A stretch of DNA of 64,000 nucleotides from Rhodospirillaceae bacterium (GCA_014382375.1 JACNJU010000119.1:18887-82886), one strand, 5' to 3'. Positions 29,017 to 38,272 are shown, counted from the stretch's first letter. Notes: generated by a model from the sequence alone, not told the origin. Program-made: numbers and translations.

Positions 29017-29529
29017 CTAACCACCTACAACAAGCACACTGCTTGTGTCACAAACCCTCAACAGTTCCAGCAAATCGTCCAGGGCAAGGGCGACGCACCC
29101 TTCTGTCGGGGTGTAGTCCGGTTTGGCGACGTGCATGAAAATAGCGCTGCCTTTGCCGGGCACCACAGGATCATCGTTGCAGCCAATCTCGACAATCAGA
29201 TCATAGACGGCGTCGTCCCGCCACAGCTCTTCATGGCGTGCCGGATGGGGCAGGGTGACAGGCTTGTTGTAATCGGCAGAGGCCGGATCGTCGCACCAGC
29301 CATCGGTTTTGCTTAACTGTGAAACCGGCAGGGCGGTGCCAACCTCAGGGATCCGATCACTGCGAACCATAACGCGGCGCAAGGCAAAGCGGCCGACAGG
29401 GGTGTGGCCATCGCCTTCAGAAATTTTATCACCGATACCGTTGCGTCCTAAAGCACACCGTACTTTATGAGACGCTCCTGCAGCGTCGGTCCAGGAGGCG
29501 AAGCCATGGCTGTCGATAAAAATTTCCAT
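29017..29529 (-). CDS. L,D-transpeptidase (YkuD) domain protein
   Basis: A 170-residue protein consisting of little more than a YkuD domain. The active site is HVAKPDYTPTEGCVAL, with His133 and Cys145, as in enzymes that make 3-3 cross-links in peptidoglycan. There is no visible signal peptide or membrane segment, unlike most periplasmic family members, so either export is by another route, the annotated start misses an N-terminus, or the protein acts elsewhere. It belongs to the short subgroup often listed as 'L,D-transpeptidase family protein'. Confidence 0.82.
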   Translation of the reverse strand: MEIFIDSHGFASWTDAAGASHKVRCALGRNGIGDKISEGDGHTPVGRFALRRVMVRSDRIPEVGTALPVSQLSKTDGWCDDPASADYNKPVTLPHPARHEELWRDDAVYDLIVEIGCNDDPVVPGKGSAIFMHVAKPDYTPTEGCVALALDDLLELLRVCDTSSVLVVGG

Positions 29530-29566
29530 GCCGGGATTTTATCTGAAACCGGGAAACAGGCGAAGA

Positions 29567-30484
29567 TTATTCGCTGCGGTTGGTGGATTCCTCGACGCGT
29601 CGATCTGTGGCGGGCTTACCCAGTTGTGCGCTTTCGTCATATTTGGCCAGGGCAACCAACATGGTTTCGGAGAACCAGCCACCCAGCGGGGCGGCTGCGC
29701 CGTTGAGTTGAGACTGGTCGCGGCCCATGGCAATGGTTGTGTTCAGGGCCGCCAGTTTGTCTTGCGCGCTGTCCTGCCGTTCTGCATCGCGCGTATCCAG
29801 GGTTGTCGCGTCGGCGGTTTCGACGCTGGAGCGGGACAGGGCGGCTTCCTGGCGTGCCCAATTGAGGACCTCTATATTGGCCGCAATATCACTCTCGTTT
29901 GCGGTAGGTGTTTTCAGGCGGGCCTGATTGTCGTCATGTGAAACACGGCTGGTTTCGCGGCGCGCCCATTCCAGAACCTCGGCATTGGTGGTAATCGGCT
30001 CTGCTGCGTCCGCCAGTTCTTCAGCACTGACACCGGCGGCGGTGACAAAATCGGCAGGCGGAGGCGAATTGGCAAGGACAACGCCCTCACCTGGCGCGTC
30101 CTCACCCGTGAACAGGGCCATCATGTGTTCGCCCATATCCTGTCCGGAACTTTGTTCGACGGCGACATCAACCAGCGCCACGGTTGCACCGATGGGTCCA
30201 CCAAACAGGGTGCCCCCGGCAATGCGGGAACCGGGATCGATCTCGTCACCGGTCATTTCGCGATAGACGGTGCTGAGCACGGGGATGTGTTGTAAGGGAT
30301 TGATGATATCGAGGAAATCAAGAAAGGTAAAACCATCAGCGCCAAAGGCCTGAAAAGAGTTACCGCCACGGCCCTCCTCGTCTTTATCGCGCTTCTCGCC
30401 GACATTTTGCAGCGACGCTCTTGGCGTCGGCAAAGTGAATTGAGAGCTTGTTGTTTCGCTGGGCCCGTCCATCATGACTTGCAT
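29567..30484 (-). CDS. Conserved hypothetical protein
   Basis: A 305-residue protein with no recognised catalytic motif. The conserved part is near residues 50-110, with FLDFLDIINPLQHIPVLSTVYRE, a Gly-rich stretch GSRIAGGTLFGGPIGATVALVDVAVE that could insert in a membrane, then a long Ala/Glu-rich, low-complexity tail with two similar segments (AEVLEWARRE and IEVLNWARQE). The INPLQHIPV segment recalls conserved hypothetical proteins of other Rhodospirillales. Function unknown. Neighbours are an L,D-transpeptidase and ribA, which do not help. Confidence 0.75.
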   Translation of the reverse strand: MQVMMDGPSETTSSQFTLPTPRASLQNVGEKRDKDEEGRGGNSFQAFGADGFTFLDFLDIINPLQHIPVLSTVYREMTGDEIDPGSRIAGGTLFGGPIGATVALVDVAVEQSSGQDMGEHMMALFTGEDAPGEGVVLANSPPPADFVTAAGVSAEELADAAEPITTNAEVLEWARRETSRVSHDDNQARLKTPTANESDIAANIEVLNWARQEAALSRSSVETADATTLDTRDAERQDSAQDKLAALNTTIAMGRDQSQLNGAAAPLGGWFSETMLVALAKYDESAQLGKPATDRRVEESTNRSE

Positions 30485-30646
30485 TCACAGTTGTTTTGAC
30501 CACGTTTTATGACGACAGTTAATACGCAAGCGCCGTGCCAACTAAAGAATCAACAAAACCAAGCGTTTTCAGGAAAAATAGATAAGAAAAATGGGACTTG
30601 CGGCAAGATCTGCCGCTACACCAGGGCAAAAAACGCCTGCCGTGCT

Positions 30647-31810
30647 CTAAATCAGGTGACCGCCGCGTGCGGCCTTTGTCTTCAGATACTGTTCATTGTG
30701 CTGGTTGGCGGGGAAGGCGTGTTCGACCCGTTCAACAATTTCCACTCCGCAGGCTCTCAAGGCTTCGATTTTTGCCGGATTATTGGTCATCAGTCGAACC
30801 GCTGAAAAACCAAGCTGGCGGAGCATTTCGGCGGCTGGCAGATAGATTCGTTCGTCTGCGTCGAACCCCAGTTGTTCGTTGGCGTCCATGGTGTCGAAGC
30901 CGCGGTCCTGAAGCTCATAGGCGCGTAATTTATTAACCAGACCGATGCCGCGCCCTTCCTGGGCCAGATACAGCAGAACGCCACCGCCGGCAGAGGCAAT
31001 TTCATTGATTGCGCCGCGTAACTGATCACCGCAATCACACCTGAGGCTGCCCAGCAGGTCGCCGGTAAAACATTCTGAATGCAGACGCGTCAGGACAGGT
31101 TGCGCGTCATCAGGTGCGCCAATGATAATGGCAAGGTGCTCAAGGCCGCCGTCATCGGGCCTGAAGGCAATGATGCGGGAGTCCTGGGAATCAAGCAGCG
31201 GGACGCTGGCTTCGCTGACCGCTTTCAGGGTTCGTGCCTGGGTGTGCTCGTACTGGAAAACATCTCCGGCATCGACGATGAGCAAGCCATGACGGATCGC
31301 CCAGGCATCAACATCTTCAGCGTCAGGGTCGCTGATTTCGGCAACCAGGGCGGCAGGTAACAGGCGGGCGATCTTGGCAAGCCCGATCGCGGCGGCGGCG
31401 CAACCGTATGTTTCGGCGCTCCCCACATCAAGATCGCCACTATGACCCTTTTCAAATACAAAGTCGGAGAGCGGGTCAGCCAGTTCAAGCACTGTTTCAG
31501 CCTTCCAGCCCTTGGCGCAACCAAGCGTAATGGCCGATGCCGTCTGTTCAGCATTATCGGTCAGGCTTAATATCAGGGCGCGCCTGAGGGTAATTGCCAG
31601 CACCGGCTGCCGGTGGGCGATCTCGCCCAGCTTTTCCAACCCCTTATCGGTGACCGCCTCTGCCGCCTGGACCAGGGCCGAAACGCCACCGGCACCGCGA
31701 ACACAGACCATGCGACCGCGACGCAACTCCGACACACAACGGTCAACAGCCAGTAATGATACGGGTTCGCGTGAAGCAGGCATTTGGATCAGTTTGAAGC
31801 GATGCGGCAT
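30647..31810 (-). CDS. ribA: GTP cyclohydrolase II with a divergent N-terminal domain
   Basis: A 387-residue protein. The C-terminal half is a complete RibA: the zinc site HSECFTGDLLGSLRCDCGDQL, YLAQEGRGIGLVNKLRAYELQD, DANEQLGFDADER and RLMTNNPAKIEAL. It opens GTP to begin riboflavin synthesis. The N-terminal ~190 residues occupy the place of RibB (DHBP synthase) in fused RibBA proteins, but the usual acidic metal-binding motif is not seen, so this half is probably catalytically inactive or repurposed. The start could also be 8 codons in. Another DHBP synthase should exist elsewhere. Confidence 0.9.
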   Translation of the reverse strand: MPHRFKLIQMPASREPVSLLAVDRCVSELRRGRMVCVRGAGGVSALVQAAEAVTDKGLEKLGEIAHRQPVLAITLRRALILSLTDNAEQTASAITLGCAKGWKAETVLELADPLSDFVFEKGHSGDLDVGSAETYGCAAAAIGLAKIARLLPAALVAEISDPDAEDVDAWAIRHGLLIVDAGDVFQYEHTQARTLKAVSEASVPLLDSQDSRIIAFRPDDGGLEHLAIIIGAPDDAQPVLTRLHSECFTGDLLGSLRCDCGDQLRGAINEIASAGGGVLLYLAQEGRGIGLVNKLRAYELQDRGFDTMDANEQLGFDADERIYLPAAEMLRQLGFSAVRLMTNNPAKIEALRACGVEIVERVEHAFPANQHNEQYLKTKAARGGHLI

Positions 31811-31943
31811 TTTAATGAGGCCAAATTTCCAGTAACCGGGACCATACCCCCAAAAGGGAAACCCTTAAAGGCGCAATTAATGTTTTGTGATCTGGGCTCG
31901 AAGCGGTTTAAAACCAATATATAGCCTTTAAGCAGGAAAGAAT

Positions 31944-32633
31944 ATGAGCACCGGAAAACAGGTCCTGATTGTCGATGACGAAACGCCACTGCTGGAAATG
32001 CTCAGCGAGCAACTGCAGTTGCACGAAGAATTTGTCCCGATTATCGCGACAAGCGGGACAGCGGCCCTTGAGCTTGTAAAAAACGATTATTTTGATGTCA
32101 TCATCCTTGATGTCGGTCTACCAGATATGGATGGAAGGGAAGTCTGCCGCCTGATGCGCCGCAGCGGCGTCAAGTCGCCAATTATCATGCTGACCGGGGC
32201 TGACACAGACGCCGACACGATTTTGGGCCTGGACGCCGGGGCCAATGATTATATTACCAAACCGTTCCGCCTCGGCGTCTTGCTGGCCCGGTTGCGGGCC
32301 CATATTCGCCAGCACGAGCGCAGTGACGATGCAGTATTCACCATCGGCCCTTATAGTTTCCAGCCGGGAGCCAAGCTGCTGCTGGAAACCGAAACCAACA
32401 AAAAAGTGCGGCTAACGGATAAGGAGGCGGCAATTTTGAAATATCTGTACCGGACCGGCGGCAAGGTTATTAGCCGTGATGTGCTGCTTGACGAGGTCTG
32501 GGGCTATAACGCCGGTGTCACCACACACACGCTGGAAACCCACGTTTACCGTCTGCGCCAGAAAATTGAGGAAGACCCCTCGAACGCCCGCATTTTGCTT
32601 ACTGAACCCGGCGGTTATCGGCTGGCCCCATAA
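31944..32633 (+). CDS. OmpR-family two-component response regulator
   Basis: A 229-residue regulator with an N-terminal receiver domain (acidic pocket DD at 11-12, phospho-acceptor Asp56 in IILDVGLPDMDG, Lys in ITKPFRLG) and a C-terminal winged-helix domain (RLTDKEAAILKYLYRTGGKVISRDVLLDEVWG, THTLETHVYRLRQKIE). No histidine kinase is next to it, so its partner and targets are unknown. The GGAAAGAAT stretch before the ATG is an adequate ribosome-binding site. Confidence 0.93.
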   Translation: MSTGKQVLIVDDETPLLEMLSEQLQLHEEFVPIIATSGTAALELVKNDYFDVIILDVGLPDMDGREVCRLMRRSGVKSPIIMLTGADTDADTILGLDAGANDYITKPFRLGVLLARLRAHIRQHERSDDAVFTIGPYSFQPGAKLLLETETNKKVRLTDKEAAILKYLYRTGGKVISRDVLLDEVWGYNAGVTTHTLETHVYRLRQKIEEDPSNARILLTEPGGYRLAP

Positions 32634-32666
32634 AAAAAGCGCCCGGCAGGGGGGCTTGCCGGGCGC
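32632..32666 (-). terminator. Intrinsic terminator of the ftsK-lolA transcript
   Basis: A perfect 10-bp GC stem, GCGCCCGGCA paired with TGCCGGGCGC (32639-32666). Read on the minus strand it is followed by seven T, so it suits transcription coming leftward from lolA. The T-run overlaps the stop codon of the response regulator gene. Confidence 0.85.
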
Positions 32667-32670
32667 TCGG

Positions 32671-32768
32671 GGTCTCTAGATATACAGAGCCCAGTAGAAT
32701 GGCAGGGGAGCCATTCCGGGGGGATAGAAATCCCTCCTGTCTCCCTTATCTAGGGACAGGGCGAGACC
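32671..32768. other. Multi-hairpin intergenic element
   Basis: A 98-bp segment bounded by GGTCTC and GAGACC. Inside are three consecutive hairpins: GAATGGC/GCCATTC at 32697-32716, GGGGGGAT/ATCCCTCC with loop AGAA at 32718-32737, and CCTGT-CCCT/AGGG-ACAGG at 32736-32760. The closing pair would make a four-way junction. It lies between convergent genes, just beside the terminator. It could be an RNA element or a repeat; no known class was recognised. Confidence 0.4.
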
Positions 32769-32778
32769 GCTTCAAGGC

Positions 32779-33498
32779 TTATTTATCGCCGGGAGTCCAG
32801 GTGCCGGACTTAAGCTTGACGTTGAAAATCTTGGGGTCAAAAGAAATATCCCGCTGGGTCGATAGCAGTGATACAGAGGTCTTGATCCCTTGCGGGTCAA
32901 CGACAATCCATTTTTTAAGCTGCAACGGCTTGTCACTGAAAATTAACGTTATCTGACCGCCATCATCGTCCTTACGGACCAGTGTGATGCCGATAATGCC
33001 TGGCCCACGCTCAATCTTGGTGACAATCAGCTCACCAGAAAGCAGGGACAGGTTATCCTGTACCAGAATATCGGCCGGTGTCATGCCAAGGGGAAGGTGG
33101 GTAATCTGGTCCAGTTCCTTGTCGTGATAAATCAGCCAGGTGCCATCGGCGACGATCAGAAATTGTACCGGCGGATCGTACTCGATGCGCATTTTTCCCG
33201 GGCGGGAAAGGTAAAAAGTGCCTTCGGCGAAGTTGCCCGTCGACGAAGCCTGCAAGAATCGTGATTTCAGGGTGACAAGGCCGTTTAAATATTTCTGGAC
33301 CCGCAGGATATCGCTTTTATCGGCCCCTTTAAGGGCCAGCGGCGTGACCTCTGCCGTCGCCTTGCCAGCCAACGATAGGGCCAGCAAGATGATGGCGACA
33401 GATTTCAGAAATAAGGACTTAAAGGACGGTTTCGCCGACTTCCCCGATAAGGACTTCGCGGCGACCGACACGATTGGCTTTTGAGACAACGCCTTCAC
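32779..33498 (-). CDS. lolA: Outer-membrane lipoprotein carrier LolA
   Basis: A 239-residue periplasmic chaperone that carries lipoproteins from LolCDE to the outer membrane. Features: signal peptide core SVAIILLALSLAGKATA, then LRVQKYLNGLVTLKSRFLQ, GTFYLSRPGKMRIEYDPPVQFLIVADGTWLIYHD (with internal breaks) and PLGMTPADILV. The reading frame starts within the end of ftsK (80-bp overlap), giving an unusually long positively charged region of about 30 residues before the hydrophobic core. A non-ATG start nearer the core is possible. Confidence 0.9.
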   Translation of the reverse strand: MKALSQKPIVSVAAKSLSGKSAKPSFKSLFLKSVAIILLALSLAGKATAEVTPLALKGADKSDILRVQKYLNGLVTLKSRFLQASSTGNFAEGTFYLSRPGKMRIEYDPPVQFLIVADGTWLIYHDKELDQITHLPLGMTPADILVQDNLSLLSGELIVTKIERGPGIIGITLVRKDDDGGQITLIFSDKPLQLKKWIVVDPQGIKTSVSLLSTQRDISFDPKIFNVKLKSGTWTPGDK

Positions 33499-35785
33499 TC
33501 TCCATGCGTTCGATGATCCGGGCTGCCCGGTTATAACCTATTTGCAGGTGACGTTGAATAAAACTTGTTGATGCCTTGCCTTCGCGGGCAATCAGCGCCA
33601 CCGCTTCATCGTAAAGCTCATCGCCGGAAGGCTTGCCGGAGCCGCTCAGGCCAATGTTATCGATAGCAATTTCTTCGGTGACGTCGTCCAGATACTCTGG
33701 CGTGCCCTGGGCTTTAAGGAAACTGACCACATGCTCGACTTCCTCGTCGGAGACAAAAGGCCCGTGGACGCGGGTGATTTGCCCGCCGCCCGCCATATAC
33801 AACATATCACCCTGGCCGAGCAGTTGTTCGGCACCTTGTTCACCGAGGATTGTCCGGCTGTCAATTTTTGAGGTCACCTGGAAACTGATACGGGTCGGGA
33901 AGTTGGCCTTGATGGTGCCGGTGATGACATCGACTGACGGGCGCTGGGTCGCCATGATCATGTGGATACCGGCGGCCCGGGCCATTTGCGCCAGCCGCTG
34001 GACTGCGGCCTCGACATCCTTGCCGGCGACCAGCATCAGGTCGGCCATTTCATCGATAACGACGACGATAAACGGCAAGGGTTCCATTGAAAGGGGCTGG
34101 TCTTCCATCACCGGCCTGCCATCGGCGTCGAAACCTGTTTGCACGCGCCGGGTCAGGGTTTCGCCTTTTTTTGTCGCCTCGCTCAAACGGGCGTTGTATC
34201 CGGCAATGTTGCGAACGCCCAGTTGTGACATGGCGCGGTAGCGCTCTTCCATTTCCCGAACCGCCCACTTCAACGCGACCACCGCCTTCGAGGGATCGGT
34301 GACGACGGGGGTCAACAGATGAGGAATGCCCTCGTAGACGGAAAGCTCGAGCATCTTCGGGTCGATCATGATGAATTTGCATTGGTCCGGGGGCAACTGG
34401 TAAAGCAGGGACAGGATCATCGTATTGATGCCGACGGATTTACCCGAACCGGTGGTGCCTGCAATCAGCAGATGCGGCATACGCGCCAGATCAACGGTTA
34501 CCGGCAGGCCGCCGATGTCCTTGCCAAGGGCCAGGTTGAGCTTGCCGGGAGCGCGCTCAAACGGGTCAGAGGTTAAGAGCTCGCGCTGGTAAACCATTTC
34601 ACGCTCAACATTGGGCAGCTCGATACCAATGACGTTGCGGCCCGGCACAACAGCGACGCGCACCGACACGGCGCTCATGGAGCGGGCAATGTCGTCGCTC
34701 AGGCCTATGACCCGGGATGTCTTGGTGCCCGGCGCGGGGGAAAGCTCGTACAGGGTGACAACTGGGCCGGGGCGGACCTTGATGATGTCGCCGCGAACAC
34801 CAAAATCGTCGAGAACCGTTTCCAGCAAGCGGGCGTTTTGTTGCAGGGCGTCCTTGTTGACCCTGGTGGCCTCCGTCGTCTCGGGCGGTGATTCGAGCAG
34901 ATCATGGGGCGGCAATTCGAACTCTTCGCCGGGAATAAGATCAAGGGTACGCTGACGTTTAGCGCTGGCTTTGCGGCCGGTCTTTGGTTTTGCTGCTTTT
35001 TGGGAAACGGCTGGCGGTGTTGATTTCCTGGCCGCCACACGCGGGTTTGTCGCCGTTCGTTTTGTCGTTGCCGGGCCAGCATCAGTGGCGGTGTGCGGGG
35101 CTATCATAGGCAGCAAGCGGAGCGCGCCGCGCCGCAACAGGCGCCAGCCGCGCAGGGTAGCGCTTAGCAGCCAGCTTCCGGTTTGTCGCCATTCCTGGGA
35201 GCTTAAGCCAAGCACGGTGACCAGCGAGGCGGCGGCAGGCAGGGACAGAAACAGCCCCAGCATCCAGCCTTCGATGGCGGCGTTAAAGCCAAAACCTGTG
35301 GCGGCAGCATTCAGTAAGCCGGTTGAGCGCTCCAGCAATACCGAACCAATAACCCCGCCAAGGCGTGTCGCCAGTGGCCAGCCACCGGGGGCTGGCAGCG
35401 CGGCCAGGCTCATTGAGATTAAAATAAGGGCGAACAAAAACAGACAAATCCGCGCCCAAATTAGACGGGGCGGGTTTTTACGAATGGTTTGTATACCCCA
35501 GACGGTGAGCACCACTGCCGGTGTGATCCCGGCTAACCCTAAGGACTGTAACAGCAAGTCGGCCAAATAAGAGCCGCCCAAACCAAGCAGGTTTATGGGT
35601 CCACCATCCGAAGCACTGTTGAGCGAAGGATCTCCCGGCGCGTACGAGAACAGGGCGGCCAGGATCAACAGGCCGCTTAAGGAAAGGGCGAGGCCGATGA
35701 TTTCACTAAATCGCCGTCTCAAAAACGCACTTACGCTTTCGGGCAGGATCGACGGGGTGCCAGTATTGGTCAAGGTTCTAGCCAT
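33419..35785 (-). CDS. ftsK: DNA translocase FtsK
   Basis: A 788-residue divisome ATPase that pumps DNA through the closing septum and promotes dimer resolution. Four membrane segments lie in the first ~200 residues, then a short basic linker, and the motor domain with Walker A IAGTTGSGKSVGINTM near residue 440, Walker B IVVVIDEMADLML near 560, and the C-terminal gamma domain DELYDEAVALIAREGKAST ... RRQ-type helix-turn-helix. The linker is short compared with E. coli FtsK. It is cotranscribed with lolA. Confidence 0.96.
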   Translation of the reverse strand: MARTLTNTGTPSILPESVSAFLRRRFSEIIGLALSLSGLLILAALFSYAPGDPSLNSASDGGPINLLGLGGSYLADLLLQSLGLAGITPAVVLTVWGIQTIRKNPPRLIWARICLFLFALILISMSLAALPAPGGWPLATRLGGVIGSVLLERSTGLLNAAATGFGFNAAIEGWMLGLFLSLPAAASLVTVLGLSSQEWRQTGSWLLSATLRGWRLLRRGALRLLPMIAPHTATDAGPATTKRTATNPRVAARKSTPPAVSQKAAKPKTGRKASAKRQRTLDLIPGEEFELPPHDLLESPPETTEATRVNKDALQQNARLLETVLDDFGVRGDIIKVRPGPVVTLYELSPAPGTKTSRVIGLSDDIARSMSAVSVRVAVVPGRNVIGIELPNVEREMVYQRELLTSDPFERAPGKLNLALGKDIGGLPVTVDLARMPHLLIAGTTGSGKSVGINTMILSLLYQLPPDQCKFIMIDPKMLELSVYEGIPHLLTPVVTDPSKAVVALKWAVREMEERYRAMSQLGVRNIAGYNARLSEATKKGETLTRRVQTGFDADGRPVMEDQPLSMEPLPFIVVVIDEMADLMLVAGKDVEAAVQRLAQMARAAGIHMIMATQRPSVDVITGTIKANFPTRISFQVTSKIDSRTILGEQGAEQLLGQGDMLYMAGGGQITRVHGPFVSDEEVEHVVSFLKAQGTPEYLDDVTEEIAIDNIGLSGSGKPSGDELYDEAVALIAREGKASTSFIQRHLQIGYNRAARIIERMESEGVVSKANRVGRREVLIGEVGETVL

Positions 35786-35820
35786 ACCCTAAGTTCTACG
35801 ACACCAATGTTTACAAGACC

Positions 35821-37020
35821 TTAACGAAGAACCTTGAGAATCCCCTGAAAGGCTGTTTTGGTCACATCGGGGGGGTGAACCAGGGCGACCCGGATGTAGT
35901 CGTCACCGGGATTTGTGCCGTCCGCCTCCACCCTTGATATATAGGCGCCGGGCAACACTCTTATACCGGCCTCCGCCCATAATCGCCTGGCCGCCTCCTC
36001 GCCGCCACCGTAGGCCGAGACATCAAGCCACAGGAAAAATCCGCCAGCCGGGCGTTTATAACCGTAACGTCCCCCGAGAAGCTGATCGGCAAGATCAAAC
36101 TTTTGCCGGTATAGGGCACGGTTTTTCTCAACGTGTGCCTCATCGCGCCATAAAGCGCTCGACGCGGCCATGATCGGCATCGGCATGGTTGCCCCTGCAA
36201 AACTGCGCAAATGTTTGAAGCGCCTGATCAGCGTTGCGTCGCCAGCGATAAAGCCGGAGCGCAGGCCCGGCGCACTGGAGCGCTTGGACAGGGAATGGAA
36301 AATCACCACATTGTCCATGCTGCCCGTGTTTTCGCAGACCCCGGCCCCGCCGGGCGGCGGCTGGTCACTGTAAATTTCGCTATAGCATTCATCAATGGCG
36401 AGCACGAAGTCATGCTTGCGGGCCAGGGAAATGGCGCGCTCAAGATAAGCGACGTCAGCTACAGCGCCTTGCGGGTTGGCTGGTGAGCACAGGGTCATAA
36501 GCGCCGTACGGCCGAGTGTTTGCTCGTCAAGGGCATCAAGATCGGGCAGATAGCCGCTGCCCCGGGTCGCGGCCATGGTGATGGCTTCGCCGCCGGACAT
36601 TTCAGCGGCCCCCGAATAGACATGATAGAGCGGATTGGGGAACAGCACCGCCGGGCGCGGCTCCTTTTGGCGGCCATCGACAGCTAGCATGGCGATCAGA
36701 TAAAGCGCCTCGCGGGTGCCGACGACGGGCAGGATTTGCAGGTCCGGATCGATAAAGCCGCCAGCCAGATGGTAGCGCCGGGCCAGCCACTGGGCGATGG
36801 CGGTACGAAAATCAGCGGTTCCATCAATTGGCGGATAGCGGCCCCACAAGTCATTGCTGGCGCTTAGGGCCTCGTCGATCAGCTTCGGCGGGGTATGCCT
36901 GGGCTCGCCAATGGACAAGGCCAGCGGACTGATCCCGGCAGGCGGCGACAAGGGATCCAGCAGATCACGCAGACGATCGAAGGGGTAGTCGGTTAGGTTG
37001 TCGAGCAGAGAGTTTAACAT
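35821..37020 (-). CDS. PLP-dependent aminotransferase, class I/II (DapC-like)
   Basis: A 399-residue fold-type I aminotransferase. Motifs: ALSIGEPRHTPPKLI near residue 34, RYPPIDGTADFRTAIAQWL, FPNPLYHVYSGAAEMSGGE, CSPANPQGAV, DECYSEIY, and the PLP lysine in FHSLSKRSSAPGLRSGF. The close resemblance to alphaproteobacterial DapC-like enzymes suggests N-succinyldiaminopimelate transamination in lysine synthesis, but substrate cannot be read from the sequence. It lies between ftsK and the ammonium transporters on the same strand. Confidence 0.85.
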   Translation of the reverse strand: MLNSLLDNLTDYPFDRLRDLLDPLSPPAGISPLALSIGEPRHTPPKLIDEALSASNDLWGRYPPIDGTADFRTAIAQWLARRYHLAGGFIDPDLQILPVVGTREALYLIAMLAVDGRQKEPRPAVLFPNPLYHVYSGAAEMSGGEAITMAATRGSGYLPDLDALDEQTLGRTALMTLCSPANPQGAVADVAYLERAISLARKHDFVLAIDECYSEIYSDQPPPGGAGVCENTGSMDNVVIFHSLSKRSSAPGLRSGFIAGDATLIRRFKHLRSFAGATMPMPIMAASSALWRDEAHVEKNRALYRQKFDLADQLLGGRYGYKRPAGGFFLWLDVSAYGGGEEAARRLWAEAGIRVLPGAYISRVEADGTNPGDDYIRVALVHPPDVTKTAFQGILKVLR

Positions 37021-37042
37021 GCAGGGACAATAGCCTAATTTT

Positions 37043-38272
37043 CTAACCCTTCACATCATCCTCTGGATAAGCGCCAATCTGGTGCAGGGAAAGGTCGGCT
37101 CCCAGGAATTCCTCTTCCTCGCTCAAGCGAATGCCGATACTGGCTTTCAGGCCACCGTAAACCACAAAACCTGAAACGGCGGCAAAAGCGACACCAACAA
37201 GACTGCCAACCAGTTGCGCCATGAAACTGACCCCACCCAGACCACCAAAGGCTTCCAGGCCGAAGATACCGGCGGCGATACCGCCCCACAGCCCGCACAT
37301 GCCGTGCAGGGGCCAGACACCAAGCACATCGTCAATTTTCCAGCGGCTCTGGCATTGATTGAAGCCCCAGACAAATAACGCCCCGGCGGCAGCCCCGACA
37401 AACAGCGCACCGACGGGATGGATAATGTCGGATCCGGCACACACGGCGACCAGACCGGCCAGCGCCCCGTTATGAACAAAGCCCGGATCATTGCGCCCGA
37501 CGACGACGGCGGCGAGGATACCGCCGACCATGGCCATCAGCGAATTCATGGCGACTAGACCGCTGACCCCTTCAAGGCTTTGCGCGCTCATCACATTAAA
37601 GCCGAACCAGCCGACAGACAGGATCCACGAGCCAAGGGCAAGGAAGGGAATGCTTGAAGGCGGAATGCCAACCATTCTGCCGTCTTTTCGATAGCGCCCC
37701 ATACGGGCCCCCAGCATGATCACGGCACCGAGCGCCATCCAGCCGCCAACCGCGTGAACAACAATGGATCCGGCGAAATCGTGGAAGCCGAAACCAAAGG
37801 CAGCGGCGATCATGTCCTGAAAGCCAAACTTGGAACCCCAGACCATGCCTTCAAATGTCGGGTAGACGATGCCGACGATTATGGCGGTAGCGGCGAGTTG
37901 TGGCCAGAACTTGGCGCGTTCGGCGATACCGCCGGAAATAATCGCCGGGATCGCTGCGGCAAAGGTCATAAGGAAAAAGAATTTCACCAGATCATAGCCA
38001 CTGGCGGCAAACGCGTAGCCTTCACCTGCGCCGCCGATCAAGTCCTTGGCGCTGTAGAGGAAGTTGACGCCGTAGGCGACCATATAGCCGATGAAAAAGT
38101 AAACAACGGTCGACATCGCCAGGTCGACGATGATTTTAACCAGGGCGTTGACCTGATTTTTGCGACGCACGGTGCCGACTTCAAGAAAAGCGAAGCCTGC
38201 GTGCATTGCCAGCACCATGACCGCCCCGAGGAGCACGAAAAAGACATCCGCACCCGATTTGATTGCTTCCAT
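37043..38272 (-). CDS. Ammonium transporter (second Amt paralogue)
   Basis: A 409-residue Amt/MEP/Rh channel with eleven predicted helices. Motifs: MHAGFAFLEVGTVRRKNQVN near residue 24, the twin-histidine region FHDFAGSIVVHAVGGWMAL, and the second pore His in GAALFVWGFNQ / PLHGMCGLWGGIAAG. The C-terminal tail GADLSLHQIGAYPE is the Amt tail that PII can bind. It is diverged from the amtB at 38547, and lies downstream of it with a terminator between, so it may be transcribed on its own. Confidence 0.92.
   Translation of the reverse strand: MEAIKSGADVFFVLLGAVMVLAMHAGFAFLEVGTVRRKNQVNALVKIIVDLAMSTVVYFFIGYMVAYGVNFLYSAKDLIGGAGEGYAFAASGYDLVKFFFLMTFAAAIPAIISGGIAERAKFWPQLAATAIIVGIVYPTFEGMVWGSKFGFQDMIAAAFGFGFHDFAGSIVVHAVGGWMALGAVIMLGARMGRYRKDGRMVGIPPSSIPFLALGSWILSVGWFGFNVMSAQSLEGVSGLVAMNSLMAMVGGILAAVVVGRNDPGFVHNGALAGLVAVCAGSDIIHPVGALFVGAAAGALFVWGFNQCQSRWKIDDVLGVWPLHGMCGLWGGIAAGIFGLEAFGGLGGVSFMAQLVGSLVGVAFAAVSGFVVYGGLKASIGIRLSEEEEFLGADLSLHQIGAYPEDDVKG

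Noticed and set aside
29935..29950. Partial parS-like sequence (CATGTGAAACA) inside the conserved hypothetical gene
   Set aside because: Only one half of the palindrome matches; the other half is unrelated.
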